Shown here piece by piece: positions 16,613 through 24,504 of a stretch of DNA of 51,005 nucleotides (positions are counted from its first letter, which is position 1; every line of letters begins with the position of its first letter). The translations under genes were made by a program, and so were the position numbers. The notes under the pieces are model-generated. The model saw only the letters and a list, made by a program, of their open reading frames with translations. It had not been told where the DNA came from and did no database searches. The stretch comes from an uncultured Prevotellaceae bacterium. Lineage in GTDB: Bacteria > Bacteroidota > Bacteroidia > Bacteroidales > Bacteroidaceae. The stretch is from NCBI GenBank assembly GCA_902800245.1, contig CADCDY010000008.1, forward strand, positions 1 to 51,005. Reading direction: 5' to 3'.

Positions 16613-18028
16613 ATGAAAAAAGATATATCAAGACGCAGTTTTCTAAGGCTGTTAGGTGGTGGTGCCGTGGGCGCTGCTGCCGTGATGGCGGGCTGCAAAT
16701 CGAAGACGGAGAGCGAAGCCGTTGAGGAATATAAGAAACAGGTGGAGCCCCCCGTGGACAAGATGACCTATCGTAAAAATCCCTTCAATGACGACAAAGT
16801 GTCGCTCTTGGGCTATGGCATGATGCGTCTGCCGTCGAAGACGGAGAATCAAGACGACTACGACCAGGACATGATCAATCGTCAGGTCGATTATGCCATC
16901 GAGCACGGCGTCAACTATTTCGACACCAGCCCCGTCTATTGTCAGGGTAAGTCGGAAGCCTGCACGGGTATCGCGCTGAGTCGCCACAAGCGTTCCGAAT
17001 ATTTCATCGCCACCAAACTGTCGAACTTCAACCCCGCCCTGCAGAGCCACGAGGCCAGCGTACAAATGTACAAGAACTCGATGAAGGAATTGCAGGTGGA
17101 CTACATCGATTACTACCTGTTACATGCAGTCGGTGGCGGCATGAATGAGTTTAACAGCCGATATGTGGACAATGGCATGATGGATTTCCTGTTGAAAGAA
17201 CGCGAGGCAGGACGCATCCGCAACCTCGGATTCTCGTTCCACGGCCATCAGAGCGTGTTCGACGAAATCCTGGCCATGCACGACAAATATCACTGGGACT
17301 TCGTGCAGATTGAGCTGAACTATCTGGACTGGGACTACGCCAACGAAATCAGCAACAACAATGTCGATGCACATTATCTCTACGACGAGCTTCAAAAGAT
17401 GGGCATCCCTGCCGTCATCATGGAACCGTTGTTGGGTGGTCGTCTGGCAAACTTGCCACAATATCTTGCCAAGGAACTGAAACAACGTGACCCAGAGCGC
17501 AGCGTCGCTTCGTGGGCCTTCCGCTATGCAGGAACTCCTAAGGGTGTGCTCACCGTACTCAGCGGTATGACGTATATGGAACATTTGAAGGACAACCTGC
17601 TTAGCTACTGTCCGCTAGTTCCCCTGACGCAGGCCGAACAGCAATTCCTGGACGAACAAGTTGCCCAGCGTATCGTCGGACTGGAAAACATTCCCTGCAA
17701 CGACTGTAAGTATTGTATGCCCTGTCCTTACGGCATCGACATTCCCGCCATCTTCGTACATTATAATAAATGTAAGAACGACGGCACGCTGCCTCGCTTG
17801 CAGATGGACGACGAGTATTACAAGCTGCGTCGCAACTACCTCATCGGTCTCGACCGTGCCGTTCCCCGCATGCGTCAGGCAGACCATTGTATAGGCTGTG
17901 GGCAATGCGAACCGCACTGCCCACAGAGTATCAAGATTCCTCGCGAACTACAGAAAATCAGTCAGTTTGTAGAGGATCTCAAGCAAAACAAATTTGCTGA
18001 CGAAAAAGAACAAGGCGAGAAGGCTTAG
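16613..18028 (+). CDS. Tat-exported aldo/keto reductase with 4Fe-4S domain
   Basis: Oxidoreductase of the aldo/keto reductase fold with a C-terminal ferredoxin domain, 471 residues. The N-terminus has a twin-arginine signal SRRSFLRLLGG (Arg7-Arg8) and a lipobox-like AAVMAGC with Cys28, so it is probably a Tat-dependent periplasmic lipoprotein. The barrel (about 55-330) shows GYGMMRLPS, YFDTSPVYCQGKSE, TKLS and DYIDYYLLHAV. Cys motifs follow at about 360-385 (CNDCKYCMPCPYGIDIP) and 425-440 (CIGCGQCEPHCPQ). It probably receives electrons from, or gives them to, the polyferredoxin encoded upstream. The stop overlaps the convergent esterase stop by 4 bases. Confidence 0.9.
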   Translation: MKKDISRRSFLRLLGGGAVGAAAVMAGCKSKTESEAVEEYKKQVEPPVDKMTYRKNPFNDDKVSLLGYGMMRLPSKTENQDDYDQDMINRQVDYAIEHGVNYFDTSPVYCQGKSEACTGIALSRHKRSEYFIATKLSNFNPALQSHEASVQMYKNSMKELQVDYIDYYLLHAVGGGMNEFNSRYVDNGMMDFLLKEREAGRIRNLGFSFHGHQSVFDEILAMHDKYHWDFVQIELNYLDWDYANEISNNNVDAHYLYDELQKMGIPAVIMEPLLGGRLANLPQYLAKELKQRDPERSVASWAFRYAGTPKGVLTVLSGMTYMEHLKDNLLSYCPLVPLTQAEQQFLDEQVAQRIVGLENIPCNDCKYCMPCPYGIDIPAIFVHYNKCKNDGTLPRLQMDDEYYKLRRNYLIGLDRAVPRMRQADHCIGCGQCEPHCPQSIKIPRELQKISQFVEDLKQNKFADEKEQGEKA

Positions 18029-19983
18029 AAGCCTCCACCGCCACCAAAACCGCCGCCTCCTCCGAAGCCGCCGCCGAAGCCACCACCGCCGAAGTCAGGG
18101 AACGAGGGGGCGGGTTCTTTACCAATCTTAAAGAGCAACTTCACGAGGGCGCGACGACGCTGCGACCACGTAGGATAGTCGTCGGCACGAATCACACGTG
18201 GTTTCATGCCAGGCATCTGCATGCCACCCTGTTGCATGAAGTCCATCGAACTGGTAGTAATGACGCAGCTCTTGGTCTTGCCGTCAGCCAGCATCCTGTC
18301 CGCAATGGCATCGGCACCACCCTCCTTAAACCAGCTCTCCATCGTATCGTTGGCACCAGGCACAAGCTGGATGAATACAGGCATCGTGAACTGACCGTTA
18401 TTCATGGGCGACGTATACCATGCCTCCTGACGTTCTACGTCGTAGCCTGTACGTCCGTGGGGAATATCGCCCTGCGAGGCAAAGTTGAACGGTCCGAAGG
18501 GGCTGTCGGCAATACTGTATTTGAAGCCTTGGTCTGGCGAGAGATACATGTTGTTGGGGTCAGCCACACGGGTGCCATCCACAATGAAACAGTATTTAAA
18601 GGTCTCGGTGGCAAAATCGTTCATCTGTACGCTCCACACGCCAGCGGTATCTTTCTCCATGGGCAGCACCTCAGGCAGGATCTCACATTCCAATTCCACT
18701 TTCTGGGCATCAGGAGCCTTGAAGCGGAACGTGATGCTTTCCTCAGTATATTCAGGCGAAACGATGGGTTTGGGGAACAAGCGAGCCATCACACCGGGAG
18801 TAAACTGTTGTTCCTTACCAGTAGCAGCAGGAGCAGGCTGACCGTTCTTCATAGCAGCCTCAGCAGCTTTTTTGTTGAAAAGCAGGGGCAGGGTCTTTGC
18901 CAAAAAATACTTGGCATTCATCCATGTGTGTCCGAACTTGTCGCTGGTAAACTCCTTCACGCTATGGATGCCCTTCTTGTCGAGGAACTCCATGTAGTCG
19001 CGGGCATTGCCATAGAGGAAGTCGTCAGTACCGACGCCCAGCCAGAGCAGGCGGATTTTCTTGTTTGTATCGTCGGCATTGTCATAGACGTTGGGGATGT
19101 CCGTCGACGTAAACGAGCTGTAGGAGCAGAGATAGGCAAACTTATCGAGATTTGTCAGGCCATTGTACAGCGCCTGATTGCCACCACGCGAGAAACCTCC
19201 GATGGCACGATGGTCGGCATTGTTCACCGTGCGGTAGTTCTTTTCGATATACGGCATCAGGTCGTTGATGAGGTCCTTGCTGAACACGTCACCGCCAAAG
19301 CGTGTCTGGGGCTGACCACCTGCAGCTTGCGGTTTTCCGGCCAGCAACTTCGACGGGTTGCCATAAGGCAGCACGACAATCATCTCCTTGGCCTTCTTGT
19401 CAGCCAGCAGATTGTCGAGAATATAATTCACACGTCCTACCTTATAATATACCTCCTCGGTATCTGTCGTACCACTGATGAGATAGAACACGGGATACTT
19501 CTTTTGGAAGTCCTGCATATACGTCGGTGGCAGATAGACAACAGCCTGATTGGTGGCACCCAGACTCTTGGAGTAATAGTGGATATACTCCAAACGTCCG
19601 TGAGGCACATCCTTGATATCGTGAGGCAATGTGCCGTTGCCAGGAATCTCCAGCAGGCTGTTCTTAAAGCCTTCGTTGGGGAAGTACTGGTCGTTCTCAG
19701 GGTCCATCACGCTCACTCCATCGACGATGAAGCAATAGGGATACATGTCAGGGGCAGCAGGTCCCAGCGTCGCAGTCCACATGCCCGTCTTTTCGTCGCG
19801 GGTCATGGGGTTACGGCCTGCAAACTGCACATCGACCTGCACATTCTTGGCCTGATCGTTCTTGTAGAAGAATGTCACTGTTCCATCCTGATTGCAACGG
19901 ATGGATTTCGGAGTCTGCTGCTGAGCCCAGCAACAAACGCTCGTCAACACAGCAAGAGCTGTCAATAATAAGTTACGTTTCAT
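18025..19983 (-). CDS. Exported esterase with duplicated E-set/esterase modules
   Basis: 652 residues with signal peptide (MKRNLLLTALAVLTSVCCWA). Module 1: a CBM48-like/E_set esterase N-domain (about 25-115) and a carbohydrate-esterase-1 type alpha/beta hydrolase (about 120-375) with the nucleophile elbow GGFSRGGNQ and a late GHTWM His. Module 2: a second E-set domain (about 400-490; EITFRF-like strands, FKYCFIVDG repeated as in module 1) and a short esterase-like tail that lacks a nucleophile elbow. The C-terminus is a glycine-rich run of GGGFGG units. Relatives act on feruloyl or acetyl esters of plant polysaccharides; the exact substrate is inference. Its ATG overlaps the upstream flavoprotein stop (ATGA), so the two are translationally coupled. 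Confidence 0.88.
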   Translation of the reverse strand: MKRNLLLTALAVLTSVCCWAQQQTPKSIRCNQDGTVTFFYKNDQAKNVQVDVQFAGRNPMTRDEKTGMWTATLGPAAPDMYPYCFIVDGVSVMDPENDQYFPNEGFKNSLLEIPGNGTLPHDIKDVPHGRLEYIHYYSKSLGATNQAVVYLPPTYMQDFQKKYPVFYLISGTTDTEEVYYKVGRVNYILDNLLADKKAKEMIVVLPYGNPSKLLAGKPQAAGGQPQTRFGGDVFSKDLINDLMPYIEKNYRTVNNADHRAIGGFSRGGNQALYNGLTNLDKFAYLCSYSSFTSTDIPNVYDNADDTNKKIRLLWLGVGTDDFLYGNARDYMEFLDKKGIHSVKEFTSDKFGHTWMNAKYFLAKTLPLLFNKKAAEAAMKNGQPAPAATGKEQQFTPGVMARLFPKPIVSPEYTEESITFRFKAPDAQKVELECEILPEVLPMEKDTAGVWSVQMNDFATETFKYCFIVDGTRVADPNNMYLSPDQGFKYSIADSPFGPFNFASQGDIPHGRTGYDVERQEAWYTSPMNNGQFTMPVFIQLVPGANDTMESWFKEGGADAIADRMLADGKTKSCVITTSSMDFMQQGGMQMPGMKPRVIRADDYPTWSQRRRALVKLLFKIGKEPAPSFPDFGGGGFGGGFGGGGGFGGGGGF

Positions 19984-21188
19984 GATGCGTTAATGTTTAT
20001 GTTATTAGTTAAAGATGAACAAATAGAGCAGGCTACGACATAGGCGGTAGTCCATGCAGCCTGGAAGTTAAAGCCTCCCGTGACGCCGTCGATGTCGAGC
20101 ACCTCGCCAGCAAAATACAGGTGAGGCACGTGACGACTCTCGAGAGTAGTAGGATTCACAGCCTTCAGCGAAACACCTCCACAAGTGACAAACTCGTCCT
20201 TGAAGGCCGCACGTCCGGCAATCTGGTAATGATCGTTCGTCAGAACATTAACCAAGCGGTTGACATCTTTCTTGTTCAGTTCCTGACAACGGATGGAAGC
20301 ACGCGTGGTCAGCGCCTTGTCCACCAGATAGTTCCATAGGCGCTGTTGCAAACCGAAGGGGTTGTAGGTTGCCAACAACTTCTGGGGCTGTCGGACAGCC
20401 AGTTCGTAGAGAGCAGCCTGCGCGTCCTCTTCGTTCTTTTGTATCCAATTAATGCTCAGCGGAGCCTGATAGTTGTTGTCTGCCAGATAGCGAGCGGCAT
20501 AACTGGAGAGGCGCAGAATGGCTGGTCCACTCATGCCCCAATGGGTAATGAGCAACGGACCGTCAGCACGTAGTTTAGTTCCTGGAATGTGGGTTGTAAC
20601 ATCGTTCACCACCAAGCCTTGCATATCATGCAGGCGAGCGTCATCAATGGAAAATGTAAACAATGACGGCACGGGAGATTCTATCTCATGACCCAAATCT
20701 GCCAGCCATTTTAATCCTTCACCTTTAGGCGAACCACCAGTGGTAACTACCATAAAATCAAAACTATACACAGCATCTATCGACTGTATTTTCTCGCCCG
20801 TTCGTATAGTAATATGGTTGCGATGGGCAAACGTTAGGAAGCAATCGATGATGGCATGAGAATCCTGCGCTTGCGGAAACACGCATTCGTCTTCCTGCGT
20901 CACCAGCGCTACACCATGGCGCTCGAACCATTGATAGGCATCCTCATAATCAAACACATTGAAAAGCCGTTTCATCAACCGATGACCACGGGGATAGACC
21001 TGCGAAAGGTCGCTGACACGTGCAAACGAGTTGGTGCAGTTGCAACGTCCGCCACCGCTGACCTCCACCTTTGCCAACACGCGACTGCTACGCTCGAAGA
21101 TGGTTATCTCCATCTCGGGCATCATCTCCTTCAGGTTGACAGCCAAGAAGAATCCTGCCGCACCACCGCCTATAATTGCAGTCCGCAT
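19980..21188 (-). CDS. HI0933/YhiN-family FAD-dependent oxidoreductase
   Basis: Flavoprotein of the HI0933-like (BaiN/YhiN) family, about 402 residues. It has an N-terminal FAD Rossmann motif AIIGGGAAGFFLAVNL, the family signature VSGGGRCNCTNS (about residues 52-63) and a C-terminal GEVLDIDGVTGGFNFQAAWTTAYVVA. The physiological substrate of most members is unknown. I chose ATG 21188 (MRTAIIGG), which puts the Rossmann motif at the N-terminus; ATGs at 21194 and 21206 are in frame. Minus-strand -7 box TAACTTTG at 21215-21222. It overlaps the esterase start by 4 bases. Confidence 0.92.
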   Translation of the reverse strand: MRTAIIGGGAAGFFLAVNLKEMMPEMEITIFERSSRVLAKVEVSGGGRCNCTNSFARVSDLSQVYPRGHRLMKRLFNVFDYEDAYQWFERHGVALVTQEDECVFPQAQDSHAIIDCFLTFAHRNHITIRTGEKIQSIDAVYSFDFMVVTTGGSPKGEGLKWLADLGHEIESPVPSLFTFSIDDARLHDMQGLVVNDVTTHIPGTKLRADGPLLITHWGMSGPAILRLSSYAARYLADNNYQAPLSINWIQKNEEDAQAALYELAVRQPQKLLATYNPFGLQQRLWNYLVDKALTTRASIRCQELNKKDVNRLVNVLTNDHYQIAGRAAFKDEFVTCGGVSLKAVNPTTLESRHVPHLYFAGEVLDIDGVTGGFNFQAAWTTAYVVACSICSSLTNNININAS

Positions 21189-21214
21189 AGCCATTGATAG
21201 TGTCAATTTCTTGG

Positions 21215-21272
21215 CAAAGTTACAAAATTTTTCCTTTTCTGCATCAAAATTCGTATTTTATTTGTACTTTTG
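21215..21272. promoter_or_regulatory. Divergent promoters of the flavoprotein and mltG genes
   Basis: TAACTTTG (21215-21222, minus) and TACTTTTG (21265-21272, plus) are back-to-back -7 boxes about 42 bases apart, followed by the flavoprotein ATG and the mltG ATG respectively. Confidence 0.65.
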
Positions 21273-21294
21273 CCGTCTCAAAAGACAAAAAAAG

Positions 21295-22320
21295 ATGAAA
21301 AAGTTGAATTCTAAGCTCCATTTATATGTCGCAGCAGCCGGTCTGGTCATCATCTTAGGACTGGTGGGCTATTATCTGCTGGCACCTGTATCGAAAGCGG
21401 AAGAGGTGGTGTATATCTACATTGACGATAACGACACACAAGACTCTGTGCTTGTCAAACTACAATCCATGAATCCGTCTGCAGGAATGGACGGGCTGTC
21501 AGCAATGCTTCGCCACAGCGATTACGGTGAGCACATCCGCACTGGTAAATACGCTATCAAACCAGGCGACAGGCCATTCACCGTGTTCCGTCGACTGAAG
21601 AACGGACAGCAGACGTCGTTCAACCTTGTCATTCCTGAGGCTCGCACCATGGAGCGCCTTGCGGCCATCCTTGGACAAAAGCTGATGATTGACTCGGCAA
21701 CCATTGCCGACGCCCTGCTTAGCGAGGAGACATGCCAACACTACGGTTACGACACGACAACCATTGCGGCGATGTTTGTGCCAAACACCTACGATGTCTA
21801 TTGGAACATGAGTGTCGACAGGTTACTAGAGCGCATGCAGAAGGAAAACGAACATTTCTGGCAGGGCGAGCGCGAGGCCAAGGCAGCCCAGATGCAACTG
21901 ACACCGATTGAGGTTTGCACGCTGGCAAGCATCATCGACGAAGAGACGTCGAACAATGCAGAGAAACCCATGATTGCAGGCATGTACCTGAATCGTCTGA
22001 AAGCCAACATGCCCCTGCAGGCCGACCCCACCATCAAGTTTGCGCTGAAACAATTTGAACTGAAGCGTATCTGGCAGAATTTGCTCCACGTTGATTCGCC
22101 TTATAACACCTATATGAATGAAGGCCTGCCCCCAGGTCCTATTAAGATTGCCAGCATCAAGGGCATCGACGCCGTACTAAACGCTGCAGAACACGATTAC
22201 CTGTATATGTGCGCTAAAGAGGACTTTTCAGGCACCCACAATTTCGCCACAACCTATCAGGAACACCTGCAAAACGCAGCCCGCTATACCCAAGCCCTGA
22301 ACGAAAGGGGTATCAAATAA
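21295..22320 (+). CDS. mltG: Endolytic transglycosylase MltG (YceG-like)
   Basis: Inner-membrane lytic transglycosylase that cuts nascent peptidoglycan and sets glycan length. 341 residues: one N-terminal anchor (about 8-30), a small LysM-like region (about 50-110; VLVKLQSMNP, GKYAIKPGDRPFTVFRRLKNGQQ) and the YceG catalytic domain with ASIIDEETSNNAEKPMIAGMYLNRL, which includes the catalytic Glu. The PYNTYMNEGLPPGPI motif follows. ATG 21295 starts the membrane anchor. The TonB receptor follows after 8 bases. Confidence 0.95.
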   Translation: MKKLNSKLHLYVAAAGLVIILGLVGYYLLAPVSKAEEVVYIYIDDNDTQDSVLVKLQSMNPSAGMDGLSAMLRHSDYGEHIRTGKYAIKPGDRPFTVFRRLKNGQQTSFNLVIPEARTMERLAAILGQKLMIDSATIADALLSEETCQHYGYDTTTIAAMFVPNTYDVYWNMSVDRLLERMQKENEHFWQGEREAKAAQMQLTPIEVCTLASIIDEETSNNAEKPMIAGMYLNRLKANMPLQADPTIKFALKQFELKRIWQNLLHVDSPYNTYMNEGLPPGPIKIASIKGIDAVLNAAEHDYLYMCAKEDFSGTHNFATTYQEHLQNAARYTQALNERGIK

Positions 22321-22328
22321 CATAACAA

Positions 22329-24437
22329 ATGATTTTTAAAAGACAGTTCAACCAGCGCAAGGCTCTCCGATTTCGTCAGTTTACGAGGAAAGGATATGCC
22401 CTGTTTGCCTGTTTGGGACGCGTCGTCACCATCGGCGTGCTAAGCGTAGCAACCTTACGTTCTGCCGCCGTTACCACACCCGACTCGCTTAGTGTGGTTG
22501 GTGGTTCATCCACCAACATCGCTGACGACGACTCCCCCGACAAGGAGGCAACCCTCGACGACGTGGAAATCACAGGCTCACGCGCTCCGCTTGCACTTGG
22601 GCAAGCGGCGAGAATGGTCACTGTACTGAGTCGCGAAGAAATTCAGGCGGCGCCAGTACAAAGTATTAACGATTTACTGAAGATGGTTGCTGGCGTCGAT
22701 GTACGCCAACGCGGTCCGATGGGTGCCCAGACGGATATCGGCATCCGTGGCAGCACGCAGGAACAGATTACCATCCTGCTGAATGGCATCAACATCTGCG
22801 ACCCTCAGACTGCCCATAACGCCTTCGACCTGCCCTGCGACCTCTCAGACATCATCCGCATCGAAGTGTTGGAAGGTCCTGCCTCGCGGGTCTATGGCAC
22901 CTCATCGCTTGTGGGCGCCATCAACATCGTGACGAACGACGGAAAAGGCAAACGCTCAGAGGTAAGAGTAGAGGGAGGTTCCTTTGGTTATCTTTCATCG
23001 GCAGGACGCTTGACCGTTTCCAATCATGCGCTTTCAGCCAACTTTTCGCGAAGCGATGGTTATCAGCGTTCGAAAGCAGGTGCGCTGAATAGCGACTACA
23101 GCGGTGTAAAAGCCTTCTATCAGGGCGCTTACGCCAAAGAGCAGATTCGCCTGAACTGGCACGCTGGCGTAAGCACAAAAGGCTGGGGTTCGAACACCTT
23201 CTATAGTGCCAAATATGACGAACAATACGAACACACTACCAAACTCTTCACCGCTCTAAAGACCAATGTTCAATGTTCAACGTTCAATGTTCAATGTGCT
23301 ACATATTGGAATCGTTCGTACGACCGCTTTGAACTGATTCGCGGAAACGAGTCGAAGGTGCCGTTCAACCATCATCGGACGGATGTCTTCGGCATCAATC
23401 TGAACAGCTATTTCGACTGGCAATGGGGACGAACGGCCTTGGGCGCGGAATTTCGCAATGAAGACATCGTCAGCGGCAATCTGGGCGAACCGCTAAGCAA
23501 TCCGCATGGCGAATATAAAAACGGGCTCAACCGCTCGAACCTGTCCTTCCACGCAGAGCATAACATCCTGCTCAAACGATTCACGCTCTCGGCAGGCTTT
23601 ATCGCGGTGAAGAATACCTGGAACGAAATGCCCTTTACCCTTTATCCTGGCATCGACGCAAGTCTGCGTCTGGGCGACCATTGGAAGCTGTATGCGTCGT
23701 ATAATGCATCGTTGCGCATGCCCTCGTTTACGGAACTGTATTATAGCGTGGGGGGACATCAAGCCGACAAATACTTGAAGGCGGAGGAGATGCAAGCTGT
23801 GGAAGGTGGCGTGAAATACAGTTCACGCTGGCTGACTGTTCAGACCAGCATCTTCCATCACCATGCACGCAACATGATTGACTGGGTGATGGATACGCGA
23901 GAAGCCGACCCCGTCTGGCAGAGTGTCAACCACACCAAGATCAATACCCTTGGCGAGGAAATCACCCTCAACTCTCACCTCTCACCTCTAAACTCTAAAC
24001 TTTCAACTCTAACCTTTCAAATCTCCTACTGTCACCTGCATCAAAGTAAGGACGAGCAACCATTCCTGCAGTCGCAATATTCGCTGGAATACCTGCGTCA
24101 CAAGGTGACGACCCAGTTGACTATTCCCCTCGGTAGTATTCTCTCACCTCTCACCACTCACCTCTCACCACTCACCTTAACGATAGGCTATCGTTGGCAG
24201 GACCGCATGGGGTCATACACGACGGCCGATGGTGAGGTGCGCGCCTATCACCCCTACTCTGTCGTCGATGCCCGTCTGGCTTGGAACAAGGAACCCTACT
24301 CCATCTACGTGGAAGGCAACAATCTGACCGCTCACCACTATGTGGATTATGGCAACGTCGTACAGCCCAGATGCTGGATAACGGCAGGAATAAAACTGAC
24401 GTTAGGGGCATTTTCAACTGATGGAATAAACAAATGA
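22329..24437 (+). CDS. TonB-dependent outer-membrane receptor (BtuB-like)
   Basis: Outer-membrane active transporter of 702 residues. After a long N-terminal export segment comes the plug domain (about 75-200), with EITGSRAPLALGQ, RGPMGAQTDIGIRGSTQEQ and EVLEGPASRVYGTSSLVGAINIVT. A 22-strand barrel follows. The plug resembles BtuB/CirA-type receptors; no substrate can be assigned, and no cobalamin riboswitch precedes it. It lacks the SusC-type N-terminal extension. The barrel is interrupted by three in-frame stretches of iterated short DNA words (23263-23297, 23970-24016, 24139-24178), probably at strand turns. The last residues KLTLGAF and the preceding RCWITAGI fit a barrel end. It probably shares a transcript with mltG. 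Confidence 0.9.
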   Translation: MIFKRQFNQRKALRFRQFTRKGYALFACLGRVVTIGVLSVATLRSAAVTTPDSLSVVGGSSTNIADDDSPDKEATLDDVEITGSRAPLALGQAARMVTVLSREEIQAAPVQSINDLLKMVAGVDVRQRGPMGAQTDIGIRGSTQEQITILLNGINICDPQTAHNAFDLPCDLSDIIRIEVLEGPASRVYGTSSLVGAINIVTNDGKGKRSEVRVEGGSFGYLSSAGRLTVSNHALSANFSRSDGYQRSKAGALNSDYSGVKAFYQGAYAKEQIRLNWHAGVSTKGWGSNTFYSAKYDEQYEHTTKLFTALKTNVQCSTFNVQCATYWNRSYDRFELIRGNESKVPFNHHRTDVFGINLNSYFDWQWGRTALGAEFRNEDIVSGNLGEPLSNPHGEYKNGLNRSNLSFHAEHNILLKRFTLSAGFIAVKNTWNEMPFTLYPGIDASLRLGDHWKLYASYNASLRMPSFTELYYSVGGHQADKYLKAEEMQAVEGGVKYSSRWLTVQTSIFHHHARNMIDWVMDTREADPVWQSVNHTKINTLGEEITLNSHLSPLNSKLSTLTFQISYCHLHQSKDEQPFLQSQYSLEYLRHKVTTQLTIPLGSILSPLTTHLSPLTLTIGYRWQDRMGSYTTADGEVRAYHPYSVVDARLAWNKEPYSIYVEGNNLTAHHYVDYGNVVQPRCWITAGIKLTLGAFSTDGINK
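23263..23297 (+). repeat. In-frame GTTCAAT repeat in the TonB receptor gene
   Basis: Four copies of a GTTCAA(T/C) unit, 7-9 base period, encode NVQCSTFNVQCAT between two barrel strands. Confidence 0.75.
23970..24016 (+). repeat. In-frame CTCACCTCT / CTCTAAA repeat in the TonB receptor gene
   Basis: Iterated CTCTCACCTCT then CTAAACTCTAAACTTTC words encode NSHLSPLNSKLSTLTF in the barrel. Composition is strikingly purine-poor on this strand compared with flanking codons. Confidence 0.75.
24139..24178 (+). repeat. In-frame CTCTCACC repeat in the TonB receptor gene
   Basis: Four copies of a CTC(T/A)CAC(C) word encode SILSPLTTHLSPLTL. It shares its unit with the repeat 130 bases upstream in the same gene. 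Confidence 0.75.
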
Positions 24438-24446
24438 CGTGAATTA

Positions 24447-24478
24447 TTTGGCTTTTTGCGAAGGTTTTATTACCTTTG
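24447..24478 (+). promoter_or_regulatory. Promoter of glnS
   Basis: TTTG (24447-24450) and TACCTTTG (24471-24478) with a 20-base spacer match the Bacteroidota consensus. The start codon is 26 bases further on. Confidence 0.8.
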
Positions 24479-24504
24479 CAGCCAAAATTACACATTATTT
24501 ATTT

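Noticed and set aside
18232-19968. 578-codon open frame on the plus strand
   Set aside because: It is wholly antisense to the esterase, which has a signal peptide, domain motifs and a coupled start. The plus-strand product has no recognisable domain.
22321-22400. Cobalamin riboswitch ahead of the BtuB-like receptor
   Set aside because: Only 8 bases separate mltG and the receptor gene, leaving no room for a riboswitch.
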